Source: Selaginella moellendorffii
Taxonomy: Eukaryota; Streptophyta; Lycopodiopsida; Selaginellales; Selaginellaceae
Direction: 5' to 3'
DNA length: 64,000 nt
NCBI RefSeq assembly: GCF_000143415.4
Contig: NW_003314267.1
Coordinates: forward strand, 3,161,407 to 3,225,406
How positions within the stretch are numbered: position 1 is the stretch's first letter; each line of letters begins with the position of its first letter. Shown here piece after piece: positions 10,300 through 20,667 of this stretch. Made by a program: the position numbers and the translations under genes. The notes under the pieces are model-generated. The model did not search any database and had not been told where the DNA came from. It saw nothing but the letters and a program-made list of their open reading frames with translations.

Positions 10300-12134
10300 T
10301 CAGGGGTGTATTGATGCAAAAGAACATAAGTGTGCATGATTAGAATCATCCCATTACATATATCAATTATATGTTACAACCAATAGAAGTGAACTACTTT
10401 ATACATAAGAGTGTTTAGTAGCAATTTTGGGTTTCAAGAAACATTATACACATTTGCATAATTCTTAAACATTACTAAAAAGTGATCATATTACAATTAC
10501 TTCATTATTAAAGCAAAGAAACTTAGATGGTTATACAATTCAGTGGGCTTTAAAGCTTTGGATATATAATATTGTTAGTTATTGCCTAAGGAGTTGTATG
10601 GCTTATGTAAACACTCTTACTCAAGCTCCTTTATCTTTTTCACTCTCTTCTCCTATTCTTGACAAGTTTGTAATTCCAATATTAGTGGATTTTTGGATGA
10701 GGATTCCATGCCAATAGTGATTGATGTACTTAATGTTCAATGTTTATAAGGTATGGAGAAAAATTTGCCTTTTTTTAATGAGGTTCATGAAGTTAAAAAA
10801 GTTGAGCTATGGATTTGAAGACTTCGTAATGGATTTGAGAATCCTATGTCATGCTATTTTAATATTTATATTCTCAATATCACTTTAATAATGACCTTAT
10901 TTATTTTGTTAGGATAAATCTTGATGATCATTTACAACTGGTGGTACTTTTGGTCTTTATTCCATGTTTTCTCCATTCTTACCATGACTATGCTATTCTC
11001 GGCAGGTATATAAAATATCATTATATGACTGAAAAGCTACATAAATATTTTTATTAGTTAGAGATATGATATGATGTTATCTAGTATATGTGTAGTTGTA
11101 TTTAGTGCCAAGCTCATAATATTCCCCCTTGCGCTGCAAAAGGACAGTTAGAGTTAATTATAATTTCTTGTTTATTTGAATTGGTGCAATTTGATTTGAT
11201 AAAGCCTTTTTCAACAATTAACTGTTAACAATAAGTATGTCATTATTGTTTTTAGTTACTTGACTCATTAGGTGAAAGTTAGTGTTATTGCTAGTGCATC
11301 TGCAATTAATATTACATAATTCCTCCTCAATTGGGTGGTGTTCTAGCATTTTTGTCAAGAGCAACTTTTCTCAGATAATAATTGTGTATTTATGGTTGAA
11401 GTGTTTTATATTTTAACATCTCCATTAAAGATATGCTATACATTCATGAGTGTTTATCATCCATAGACAAATGGTTTGGTAGAACAACTTGTTCATACCT
11501 TCAAAGGGATAGAGGGTGGAGTATGTGATTTTCAACATTTAAACTAAAATGGTTATTTGCTGTTTCTTTAGTATGCGTATGTTATAAGGCTACAAAGTTC
11601 TATTAATACTTCATCATATAAACTCTTATATGGTTATGATATGATATTACCAATGGACTTAAGTGTACCTTTGCGATTGCCATAAGCTATTGATGCTAGG
11701 TCTTAAATTTAGTATTTAATAAAGATTCTTCCACTAGTTCAAGTAGAATCTACTAAATACTTATGTTGTGTACAATTAGGACAACAATGGCACTACAACT
11801 CAACTTACAAAGTATAAAGTAGATGACTTGATGTTAGTTCATTTTCCAAATCTTACAATATATGGTTTGTTTAATGTGCTCTTTGCTCAGTGAAAGGGAT
11901 TGTATTGAGTGTTGTAATAAGTTGGACCATAAGTTTATAAGGTTTAGCATGATATACAAGAAATTAATCATCCAAAAATTATTTATATATAATGATTAAA
12001 ACACTTCATACAATGAGATTAGAAATAATTGACACCATCTATAGATATACTAATGCCTCTTTCTAATTTTCCTCTAGATCTTAGCCCATTAATAAAAGAA
12101 CCCTAACTGCCTTTCATCCTTTTGAGAGGAGGGA
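10300..12134 (+). mobile_element. Decayed Ty3/gypsy pol region (RNase H and integrase remnants)
   Basis: Conceptual reading through many stops and frameshifts gives gypsy landmarks in the right order. About 10300-10620 has an RNase H-like stretch (GVLMQ, then HPITYI). About 11455-11500 has the integrase C-side motif YHP-TNG-VEQ, with a stop in place of Gln. About 11610-11660 reads NTSSYKLLYGYDMILPMDL, matching the usual 'P-Y-GR-P-LP' block. At 11822 comes a VDDLMLVHFP-like segment. A purine run at 12124-12134 then precedes the 3' LTR. No functional protein remains. Confidence 0.75.
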
Positions 12135-12372
12135 TGATGTAAAGTTTAAGTATACAACTGTGATGTTATATATTAATATTAGTGTAGTGGGATTTTGATA
12201 GCCATTAAATTAGGACTATTTGCTTTTGTATATAAGCTAAGGTTTTAGGGTTAATTGAATATGAATATTTCTATATTCCATTTCAATATTCCATACACTT
12301 ATAAAGTTATAAATTATATTTATCACAAGAAGCCTTATAGATAGTAACTTAAAAATCAATAAAGAAATAACA
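12135..12372 (+). repeat. 3' LTR of the gypsy relic
   Basis: TG...CA-bounded segment of about 238 bp, preceded by GAGAGGAGGGA and matching 55-300 along its length. It contains a TATA-like TATATAAGC near 12229. No matching 5' LTR was found in the window, so the element is 5'-truncated or its 5' part has decayed beyond recognition. Confidence 0.75.
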
Positions 12373-14880
12373 ATAATGGTATATATATATATATAGTATC
12401 CTAAGCCTCTTAATAGATTAGAAAATGAGATGCACTTTATTCATAAGCCCTTTCCCTTAATATTTGAACTTTTATGCATTATCTAATGAGTCATTTTCTT
12501 TAGTTACTTACAACAAAGTTACATACTGAATAGAATAAAAATAAGTCATAAAACATATATATAGTAAATATTATATTTGAAAGAGAAATTTATAAAAAAA
12601 CATTACTAATATTTAAAAATAATATTGATAAAGAGTCCTACATGAGTTATTGTTAAGTGTTGTTAAATATATGCTTCATACAAAAATAAGATATATACAT
12701 AGCAATAGTTGATGAGGTTCATAGTAATTGCTTAGTTGTTGTAGAAATTTTTATTCCTAGTATAGTAGCAAATTTTTTGGCAAGCTACACTGAGTTAATA
12801 TAATTTAGATTTTGTAGGCTAATCAAAGACTGCTTGTTGCAATTTGCTTCTAATGTTCAAAATATTTACTATAATGTGAGTATTATTTTCTTGCTTTAGA
12901 AAACATGTTATTTAGGTATTGCATGAATGATATGGATTTATATTATTTCTTGGTAAGATAACCCTAATGACAATAATTTTACAAAACTTTATATTCTTGA
13001 TGATACTTATCTCTTTCCTATGGGACTTTGAGACAGTTGTTTAATTTAAGAACTTTGTGGTTGGGGTGTCTTGGTGTAAAAAGTCAACTACATGGATCCT
13101 TGATTAACTGTTGCTTGGTGCAACCTCTTTGATTGAAACAACAATTTTTTCTAAGAAAGGTGACCTTTCTTTTGTATTTCTGATGTAATTAAGTATTTGT
13201 TAAAAACACAATTCTAACATGACTATGTACCTCACTTATTTGTTTGAATTGGCTCAAAGTTAAAAAGGTTTGTATTTCAAACTTGTGGCATACTGTCAAA
13301 TGTTTATTAAAAGAAAACTGAGTTTTGTTTCCTTTCAAAAGGAATAATTCATACTTTAAACAATTGTGTTCTAGTCTCAAAATGTTTTTATTTTATGGTT
13401 TGTTTAGTGACTGATTCAGAACAATGATAATTAACTTTTATATTTACAAAACTTGAAAAATGCTCACCATGAGATGGACTCATATAGGTACACAACCTCC
13501 TAATAGACACATTTTTTTCTTTGATAAACATCAAAGTCTGTGAATAAATTTTACATATTTTTATGAAGGGGTAAGAGTTTTGAAGATTCATTTCTTTGGA
13601 AAGCTATTTTATTTTTCTTATTATTTTCAAAAGATGCCATCTCAGACTGCGAATTATATGAGGAAAAACTATCGGAGTAGTTGCATATAGATACTTCAAC
13701 CTAGTAGTTGCAACTTTATTCCAAGATTATTAGTAGTTGGATGTAGATGCTCCAGCCTTTTTTCTCATAAAATTCCATGATAATAAATGTCAAGTCTCAA
13801 AATGATAATGTTATTTGTTACTAGTAGATAGTAAATACTCCAAGTAGCTAGCTCCAACCTCTACTAGTAACAAAAAATGTTATCATTTGGACACTTGTTT
13901 AAAGAAAATCAGAAAAGGAAAGTGCAAAATAATGTTATTATTTCACATATCCTCATAAGTTCCAGGAATTCATAAGAATAATACTGAATCTTTTGCAAAT
14001 CTGATTGTATACCAAATATATATTTGTTTACAGTCCACTTGTGAACTATATAAATAGTAGAGAAAGTTGGTACACCGAAAGCTGGTATAGAGAAAGTTGG
14101 TAAGTTAGAAACTTTATATTACATAAGACCAGTGTTTTGATTATGACTCATACAACATTGAGTCGTATCATGTCCCATCACCATATGTTTTTCTTGGCAT
14201 TATCATTGAAGAAAGTCATATTCATTTCTTCATCCTAACTTGTGTATATCTTTTAAAATTTCCCTATCTGTAAGGCTAATATAGCTTCTCCACGGCTGCT
14301 ATTCATAGGAGTCAAGATCTTATGCGACAAGATCTAAAACAGGTTGTACATGCGTAAATCACAAACAAATAAAATATTCCAAATCTATTTCATAGAAATT
14401 TTCTAGAACTCAGGAAACAGTTGCAATGAGGCCTCATCAAGCCCAAATACAATCCCCATTTACTTGGAGATTCCACTCGAAAGTAGGGGAAAAGGCGACT
14501 CATTAGTTATCACATAATTATCATTGAAATATTCCGGCACAAGACCTCAAAAGCCCTAATTTGGGGCAGCGACGCGGCGATGGATTTCTTCCCTCCAGAT
14601 CCAAATCGGTCAGGGAAATTTTTTAGCCGGTCTACGACCTTGTTCTTGTTTTCTTCTCTTTGGCGCAATTTGTCTCGTCAGTGATCAGCCCACGATCTGG
14701 CCGCTGTGTCCTCACACGTAGCGCCGCGTCAACGGTGAGATGGCTGCCACGGATGTGGAATTTTAGGTGGAAGCTCATGCCTGCTCTTTAACTGACGCTT
14801 GTAGCTACCATTTGCATGCAGTGAAAAAAACGTCTCAAATATAAATGCGAGAGACTTCTTCCTCTCCTATGCTGACCCAA
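12373..14880. other. AT-rich gene-free stretch
   Basis: About 2.5 kb of AT-rich DNA with short open frames only and no protein family recognised. It holds the inverted repeat at 13791-13897. The last 400 bp rise in GC content and lead into the promoter of the desiccation-related gene, with a TATA-like ATATAAAT near 14839. Confidence 0.5.
13791..13897. repeat. Imperfect 37-bp inverted repeat with a 33-bp spacer
   Basis: The left arm (13791-13827) and right arm (13861-13897) are reverse complements with about five mismatches. The centre of each arm carries TTACTAGTAG or its complement. The size suits a hairpin RNA or a small MITE-like element; no target-site duplication was identified. Confidence 0.6.
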
Positions 14881-14952
14881 CCCAAGGTATCACATTTTTC
14901 TTCCTCTGAGCTTCGTAGCTAGAGATAAAAAAAGAGAGAGTTTGCAAGTGCG

Positions 14953-16058
14953 ATGGGTTTGATCTTTGGAACTAGCAGTGTTGTGGTTTTGATCCTCCTT
15001 TTTTCTGGATTCTTTGTTAGCTATGCTCACGACGAGGAAGCGTGTGGAGAGGTCTCGTCGGCTGCGTTTGCTCCAAAAGGAGATGTCACGCCCGATGACA
15101 AGAAGTTACTGGCATTCCCTTTGAATCTCGAGTACCTGGAGACAGAGTTTTTCGCTTATGGGGCTCTGGGCTATGGCTTGGACAAGCTTGATCCCGGCCT
15201 TGCGGAGAATGGCCCGGCTCCAAAGGGTGCGCAGAAGGCCAAGCTCGACATTCTGGTTCGTGACATCATCGCCCAGTTTGCTCTGCAAGAAGTTGGTCAC
15301 TTGAAGTAAGCAAAGTTCTCTCTGTTTTTTTCCTTTTATGGCATTCATTCTTGCTCTTTCTTCTTAGAGCAATCAAGGGGGTTGTAAAGGAAGAAGGCTT
15401 CCCAAGGCCTCTGCTGGATCTGAGCGTGGAGAACTGGAACACCATCATGGAGAAGGCATTGGGAATAAAGCTGGATCCTCCTTTCAGTCCTTACGAGAAC
15501 AGCTTGAACTACATGCTAGCGAGCTATGCCATTCCTTACGTTGGGCTCACTGGCTACGTTGGTGCGAATCCTCTCACTCAGAGCTCTGATGGAAAGAGGG
15601 TAAGCAAGAAAAATCCCATTTTTCCTCTTGGTTCTTCAGGTAGCTCTAAAGCTTGCTCTTTGTAGCTCCTTGCTGGGCTCCTCGGTGTCGAGTCCGGACA
15701 AGACGCAGTTATTCGGACCTACTTGTACGAGAGAAAGGACACGGTGGTGGAGCCTTACAAGCTTACAGTTCACGAGATCACCAGCAAGCTCAGCTTGCTT
15801 CGAAGCAATCTGGACGACGCCACCGGCATCGACGACGAAGGCCTGGTGGTTCCAAAGTGTCTGGGGGCCGAGCAGAAGATCGAAGGCAACATTCTCGTGG
15901 GCGATAAGTTCTCGCTGTCCTTCGCTCGGACTCCACAACAGGTTCTTGAGATCGTGTATGGAACCGGCGATGCGAGAAAGCCCGGAGGTTTCTATCCCGA
16001 TGGAGCGTCCGGAGCCATCGCCACCAAGCTCAGGAAAGCTGCCAATGTCTACTTCTAG
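14953..16058 (+). CDS. Desiccation-related PCC13-62-like ferritin-like protein
   Basis: Three exons: 14953-15305, 15368-15599 and 15666-16058, joining in frame to 325 residues. A hydrophobic signal peptide (about 1-25) is followed by a ferritin-like (Ferritin_2) four-helix domain of the family founded by Craterostigma PCC13-62. Recognisable pieces are the LEFLETEFF-like segment with acidic and His residues (LEYLETEFFAYGALGYG), the QEVGHLKAI segment, and a C-terminal SFARTPQQVLEIVYG. The family is secreted or cell-wall associated and induced by water loss. Its biochemical role is unknown. The intron sites are plain GT/AG. The start lies just downstream of a TATA-like sequence and a short leader. 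It converges with the DUF3455 gene 306 bp away. Confidence 0.92.
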
Positions 16059-16364
16059 AGATTGAAAGAAAAGTTTGAGTGGAGAGGAGGACTCTGTATC
16101 TTGTCTCTTGCAATGGACAGTTTCTTTCAGTGCTTTCAAAAGCAAGAAAAAAGAGTTTTTGACTAGCTCGACACGTAGAACCAGTAGACCGCTGAGTAAG
16201 GCGACAGGAACACATCGCCAACTTTTGGAGCTCTCGATACTTGCGGTGGCAAACCACCCCTCGTGGAGCGTCTTTGAACATACGTCACCCCTCCGAAAAA
16301 GTATCTGGGACCAAGAACAGCAACAACTTGTAAGTTTCTGGCAGAACAGAGAATCCGATCAAGC

Positions 16365-17426
16365 TTACTTGTCTCCGGTGTTCCCGGTTGCGTGGAGATC
16401 CGCCCAAGAAATACTATCGCTCGTGGCGGGCCTCAAAGTATTCACAGGCTTTGCCGTCACGGTGCTCGGCGAGGCAAAGCTCGACCACGTCGGTTGTCCA
16501 CCGCGAGCGTCCTTGGTCTCGAGAAAGTAGTGGTCGCCAATCACCTCCTGGCCGGGAATCGAAGAAAGCAGCGCGGACGCATTGAAGAGCTGCCAGGCCG
16601 AGCCATCAAACCTGTAGTGCTGGAATCCCTCGCCAAAGAGCAAGAACAGTGGCCGAGTGGAATACTTCGCGTCGATGTAGCCGTGGTGTCCCTCGATGAC
16701 GTCGGAGGCTTGCTGGGTCCAGAATACGTAGTCGGATTTGTATGGAACTGCTTGCGTCATGCCGCCGACTTTGCAAATCTCATCGCTTGGAGCGGTTCCT
16801 CCGCGAGTTTTGATCCTCTGGATGTAGGAGGCTCTGCCAAGTCGCGTGTGTCCACTGTGAGAGGTGGCTTGCACCAAGAGATCGTCGATGTTGCCTCGGC
16901 CTCCGGATAAGTTGGTTATGGTCTTGCCTGGTCGATCGATCACGAAGAGCAAGAACAATGTTAGCGTTTGAGATGAATAGCAATGCAGTGAAAGTTTCGA
17001 TAGCTTTATACCTGTGACCGTGCTCGAGGGGAGCTCGGACGAGGAAGAGCCCGGGGTTTTGAGCAAGGACCAAGTTGCTCGGCCTCCTCCAGCATCGGGT
17101 TTTGGAAGAAAGTAGTGGAATCCAATCAGGGTGTGGAATTTGGCGTCGAAGAGCTCGGCCTCGGCTCTGTCGAGGGCCCAAGAGAGATGGCCGGTTTTGT
17201 TGACATCCACGCACGAGTAGATTTGGAAACCGCTGGCTGTCACCTCGAAATCAATCCTGGAAACAACGAAAAGAGGAAACCAAACTTTAGAACCATCGTC
17301 GAGAGAAACTCTTTTAGTTTTTTCGTACGAGTTTCCATCTGGTGGAGAGAGAGAAATCTTGGCTGCCTGGAGCAGCAGAGGGAGAACGACCAGTATGGCG
17401 ATGAGAATGCCTCGATCTTTCTCCAT
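16365..17426 (-). CDS. Secreted DUF3455-domain protein
   Basis: Two exons, 17012-17426 and 16365-16927, giving 325 residues with an N-terminal signal peptide (1-22). The body fits the DUF3455 pattern: FQIYSCVDV near 66-74 with a W-x-LDRAEAELFD segment, G-HYFLP, then LGRASYIQRIKTRGGTAPS and a VPYKSDYVFW block. The C-terminal third (HHGYIDAKYS to ETKDARGG) partly repeats the N-terminal pattern (GFHYFLPKPDAGG), suggesting two related halves. Function is unknown. The 84-bp intron (16928-17011) is a multiple of three and has no stop, so a retained-intron product would be 28 residues longer. Confidence 0.82.
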   Translation of the reverse strand: MEKDRGILIAILVVLPLLLQAAKISLSPPDGNSYEKTKRVSLDDGSKVWFPLFVVSRIDFEVTASGFQIYSCVDVNKTGHLSWALDRAEAELFDAKFHTLIGFHYFLPKPDAGGGRATWSLLKTPGSSSSELPSSTVTGIKLSKLSLHCYSSQTLTLFLLFVIDRPGKTITNLSGGRGNIDDLLVQATSHSGHTRLGRASYIQRIKTRGGTAPSDEICKVGGMTQAVPYKSDYVFWTQQASDVIEGHHGYIDAKYSTRPLFLLFGEGFQHYRFDGSAWQLFNASALLSSIPGQEVIGDHYFLETKDARGGQPTWSSFASPSTVTAKPVNTLRPATSDSISWADLHATGNTGDK

Positions 17427-17972
17427 GCTTGTGGCTATGGAGCTTTGTTCTATCTTTCTTTTCTTTCTTGGTGGTGCTTGCTTGCTAGAACTCTCTTGGG
17501 ATAGCGCCAGTGTCGATCGAATTGCTCTGGAATTGAATGAGTATGGTCGGGCGCTATTTAAATGGAAGAATGAGAAGACCCAGTCGCGAGACGATGGAGC
17601 GCGTCATGCACAGCGACTGTGCACTGAGTCCCGACCATATCGAAAAGACTGCGCCAGCGCCGTGGCTGTTGCTCCGGCGTATGATCCATGCCAGAAGAAA
17701 CAATCGGCAAAACCAAATCAAAAGCTCTTCCGTTTTGGAAGGCCACTGGAAGAAGAATTTGAAGTGGTATTCATCTCTCATTCCTCTTCTTGCAGTGGCC
17801 ATCCAACAGAGAAACTTTCACCGCGAAAATACACACAAAGAATATTCGAATAGTTATATTCTGTTAGATTCCGCATGACGTGGCACTCAAGATAACGCAA
17901 AGGTGGGGACCCTTCTTATTTTAGTTTCACAAGTCACGCATCTATATCAATTGGAAGAACTCACGAGTTTCT

Positions 17973-18698
17973 TCATTGATTCTCGGGAGTGTTGCTAGAG
18001 TTTTTCGTGTTCGCTTGGATTTGCAAGGATGATCCTTGTTGTTGGTGGTTGTGTCTTCCACCTCCTCCGGCGGATCCATTCGCAGCAGCTTGCTCCTCCT
18101 CCTCCTCTTGCCAGCTCGATCCTTGCAAGCGCAGCAACTGTAGCCTCCGAAACTCATCGTAGTGCGCTCGCCGGAGCTCCGCGAATCGCTGGTGTTCTTC
18201 TGGGCAATGGACATCGTCTATATGAACTATGATCCAGGCAAAATGGAACCTTGATCTTACCCCGGCGATCCTCGGTTTCATCCTCGGACGATGTCCACCC
18301 ACTGCTCCTCCGCCATCTCCTCCCGCCGGTGCCGTTGCTCGAGGACGACGCGAGTAGCGCGCTCGTGACGGCCTCCGGATCCACGGACGAGGATTCGTCG
18401 CAAACTCTCATCCCGTCCAAATCGTCGGTCAGCGGTGAGATCATCCCTGGAAAGTGGACGATCCATCTCTTGCTCGTCTTCCAAATGGAGGAATTCTTAC
18501 CGTCGCTGGCCTCCGGGGCGTGATACGGCGTCTTTGGCTCCGTGATCTTCTTCTTGGGGCTCTTGTTCGCTTCCAGGTAGTCGAGATTGTCCTCGTCCCA
18601 CGCGACGCGAGCTCTGATCAATCCAAGAGATGAACCGAATCGCTAGAAAGCGCATTGCGTTACCTCGCCTTGGATCTGCCGCTCTTCTTCACGCTCAT
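17973..18698 (-). CDS. Protein phosphatase inhibitor 2 (IPP-2) family
   Basis: Four exons: 18664-18698, 18501-18613, 18261-18446 and 17973-18199, which close to 186 residues. The model is supported by the three family landmarks in order: a VAWDEDNL segment at about 15-22, KSPKKKITEPKTPYH at about 30-44, and RRAHYDEFRRL at about 121-131. Inhibitor-2 proteins bind type-1 protein phosphatase and hold or regulate it in nucleus and cytosol. The C-terminal tail is low complexity (poly-Glu, Gly, His/Gln). The start ATG lies only 42 bp after the stop of the PPR gene upstream on the same strand, so its promoter must overlap that gene. Confidence 0.9.
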
Positions 18699-18740
18699 CC
18701 TCCTCGACCGCGACGCCCTAAAACCCTAGAGCGATGGAAG

Positions 18741-20591
18741 CTAAATACTTTCTCTTCTTCTTCCTCCACTCGATCGATCGGCCAGGGCGCTGGCGAGCAG
18801 CACGTAGGACGATGCCATCTCCGGCTCCAGCACTGATGCATTCCCCGCTGCCTGCGCCGCCAGATCCACGTCGCGCTGCGTCGCGCTCGCACCGAGCAGC
18901 GCCCCCCAATCCGTGGCGTCCGGCGAGAACGGCATCGATCGGACGAGCTCCTCGGCGTGCCCCAGATCTCCCGATCGCCCCAGCAGATCCACCACGCACG
19001 AGAAGTGCTCTCGCGAGGGCCGGATTCCCCGATCTTGGATCATCGACACGAAATATTTCCAGCCCCGGTCGCGCCATCCCAGCCGGCTACACGCAGCGAT
19101 GGCGCTCATGAAGGAGAATCGATCGGGGTCCAGGCCCTGGAGCTCCATCGCCTGGACGAGCTCGATGATCATGCGGTGGCCGGACTCGGCATACACGCCG
19201 ATCATCGTGTTCCAGCAGACCAGATCCCTCTCCGGCATCGTCTCAAACATCCTGCGCGCTCGATCGAGATGGCCGGCGTGGGAGAACGCCGCGATCATCC
19301 ACGTCCACATGACTGGATCGCGCTCCGGCACCAGATCGAAGAGCGTCTTTGCCCGATCCAGCATCTTGCCCGATATTACGGCGCCATCGCTCTCTCCTGA
19401 TCCTTGCTCGTGGAGATTCTCGAGGAGCTCCGGCCGATCGACGCGCAGGGAATACGCCGCGAGGAGCGCGCTCCAAGAGACCAGATCCCACGCCGGCATT
19501 CCATCGAAGCGCGATTTCGCCGCCTCCAAATCCCCGCTAGCGGCGTGCGCCGCAAGCATCGCCGTGCACGCCACCATATCCCACGCCGGCATCGCCTGGA
19601 ATGTAGCCGCGGCCTCCCGGATTTGCCCGTGGCAAGCGTACGCCTGGATCATCGTCGTCCAAGACATAGGGTTTCTCTCGGGCATATCATCGAAGATCTC
19701 CTTGCTGCGCTCGACCTGGCCGGCAAGCGCGTAGATCTGGACCATGGCCGTCCACGACACCACATTCCTTTCGGGCATCGCATCAAACGTCGCCCTAGCG
19801 AGCCCTAGATGCCCGCTCTCGGCATATGCGTGGAGCATCGCGGTCCAAGACACAACGTTCCTCTCGGGCATGGAGTCGAATATTCTTCTAGCTTCAAGCA
19901 TATGCCCACCTTGGGCATATGCCGTGAGCATTGAGGTCCACGTCACCACGTTTCTCTCGGGCATGGCCCAGAAGAGGCCCGCGGCTTCTCCGAGCAAGGT
20001 GTTTGCACCATACGCCGCGATTAGGGCATTCCAGGAGATGATGTCCCGGGCGGGCATAGAGTTGAACAAGCGCCTTGCTGTCTCACAATGCCCACTTGTG
20101 GCATATGCCGTAATTAGGGCATTCCACGCGGCAATGCTTTGCGCGGGCATCGAATCAAAGAGCGCCTGTGCCTCATGAAGATCCTGCCGTTGTGAAAATG
20201 CCGCGATCATGGCCGTCCATGATACGAGGTTGTGCTCGGGCATGGAATCGAATATCCTTCGCGCCTGAACAAGATGCCCATTATCGGCATATGCCGTGAG
20301 GAGGATGCACCACGAGTAGACGTTGGGCTCGCCGATGGATTCGAATATCCCTCGCGCGGCGTCGACGTGGCCGCACCTTCCATACATTTGGATGAGGAGA
20401 TTCGAGAGGAGTCTGCTATGGCCAAGGCCCCTCTCGAGAATCGAGCAGTGGATGCGCTTGCCCTCGCCCACATCCCGGCAGCTTGCTAAGAGCCGAGCAA
20501 ACGAATCCTTGGCGGAGGTCGTGGCGTCGCCCGACGGAGCCCTAAAGTCGTCGAGCGCTTGTCTTGCGAGCTCCAAGGCATCATGGCGCAT
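18741..20591 (-). CDS. PPR protein with a long array of S-type motifs and an E-like tail
   Basis: 616-residue single-exon pentatricopeptide repeat protein. After an N-terminal region come about a dozen 31-residue S-type repeats with the recurring phrase 'MPERNVVSWTAM--AYA-SGH'. The C-terminal 100 residues resemble an E1/E2 extension (FSCVVDLLGRSGD through WGALLGA). There is no DYW deaminase domain. PPR proteins of this group bind organelle RNA, one base per repeat, and often guide C-to-U editing with a deaminase supplied in trans. No clear transit peptide is visible. The repeats are also very similar in DNA (GCATATGCC recurs at about 93-bp steps), pointing to recent internal amplification. 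Head-to-head with the next PPR gene. Confidence 0.92.
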   Translation of the reverse strand: MRHDALELARQALDDFRAPSGDATTSAKDSFARLLASCRDVGEGKRIHCSILERGLGHSRLLSNLLIQMYGRCGHVDAARGIFESIGEPNVYSWCILLTAYADNGHLVQARRIFDSMPEHNLVSWTAMIAAFSQRQDLHEAQALFDSMPAQSIAAWNALITAYATSGHCETARRLFNSMPARDIISWNALIAAYGANTLLGEAAGLFWAMPERNVVTWTSMLTAYAQGGHMLEARRIFDSMPERNVVSWTAMLHAYAESGHLGLARATFDAMPERNVVSWTAMVQIYALAGQVERSKEIFDDMPERNPMSWTTMIQAYACHGQIREAAATFQAMPAWDMVACTAMLAAHAASGDLEAAKSRFDGMPAWDLVSWSALLAAYSLRVDRPELLENLHEQGSGESDGAVISGKMLDRAKTLFDLVPERDPVMWTWMIAAFSHAGHLDRARRMFETMPERDLVCWNTMIGVYAESGHRMIIELVQAMELQGLDPDRFSFMSAIAACSRLGWRDRGWKYFVSMIQDRGIRPSREHFSCVVDLLGRSGDLGHAEELVRSMPFSPDATDWGALLGASATQRDVDLAAQAAGNASVLEPEMASSYVLLASALADRSSGGRRRESI

Positions 20592-20667
20592 TGGACATGG
20601 GTAGAGCCACCTAAGCCCTACATTTTCAAAGCGCTTTGCGCGGGAAGGGCTAGGGTTGGGGATTTTG
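20592..20667. promoter_or_regulatory. 76-bp bidirectional promoter between two PPR genes
   Basis: Only 76 bp separate the two divergent start codons. The interval holds a telo-box-like TAGGGTT (20651) and a GCGCGGGAA E2F-like site (20638), elements often found upstream of plant organelle-biogenesis and growth genes. No TATA box is evident. Their regulatory role is inferred from position only. Confidence 0.5.
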
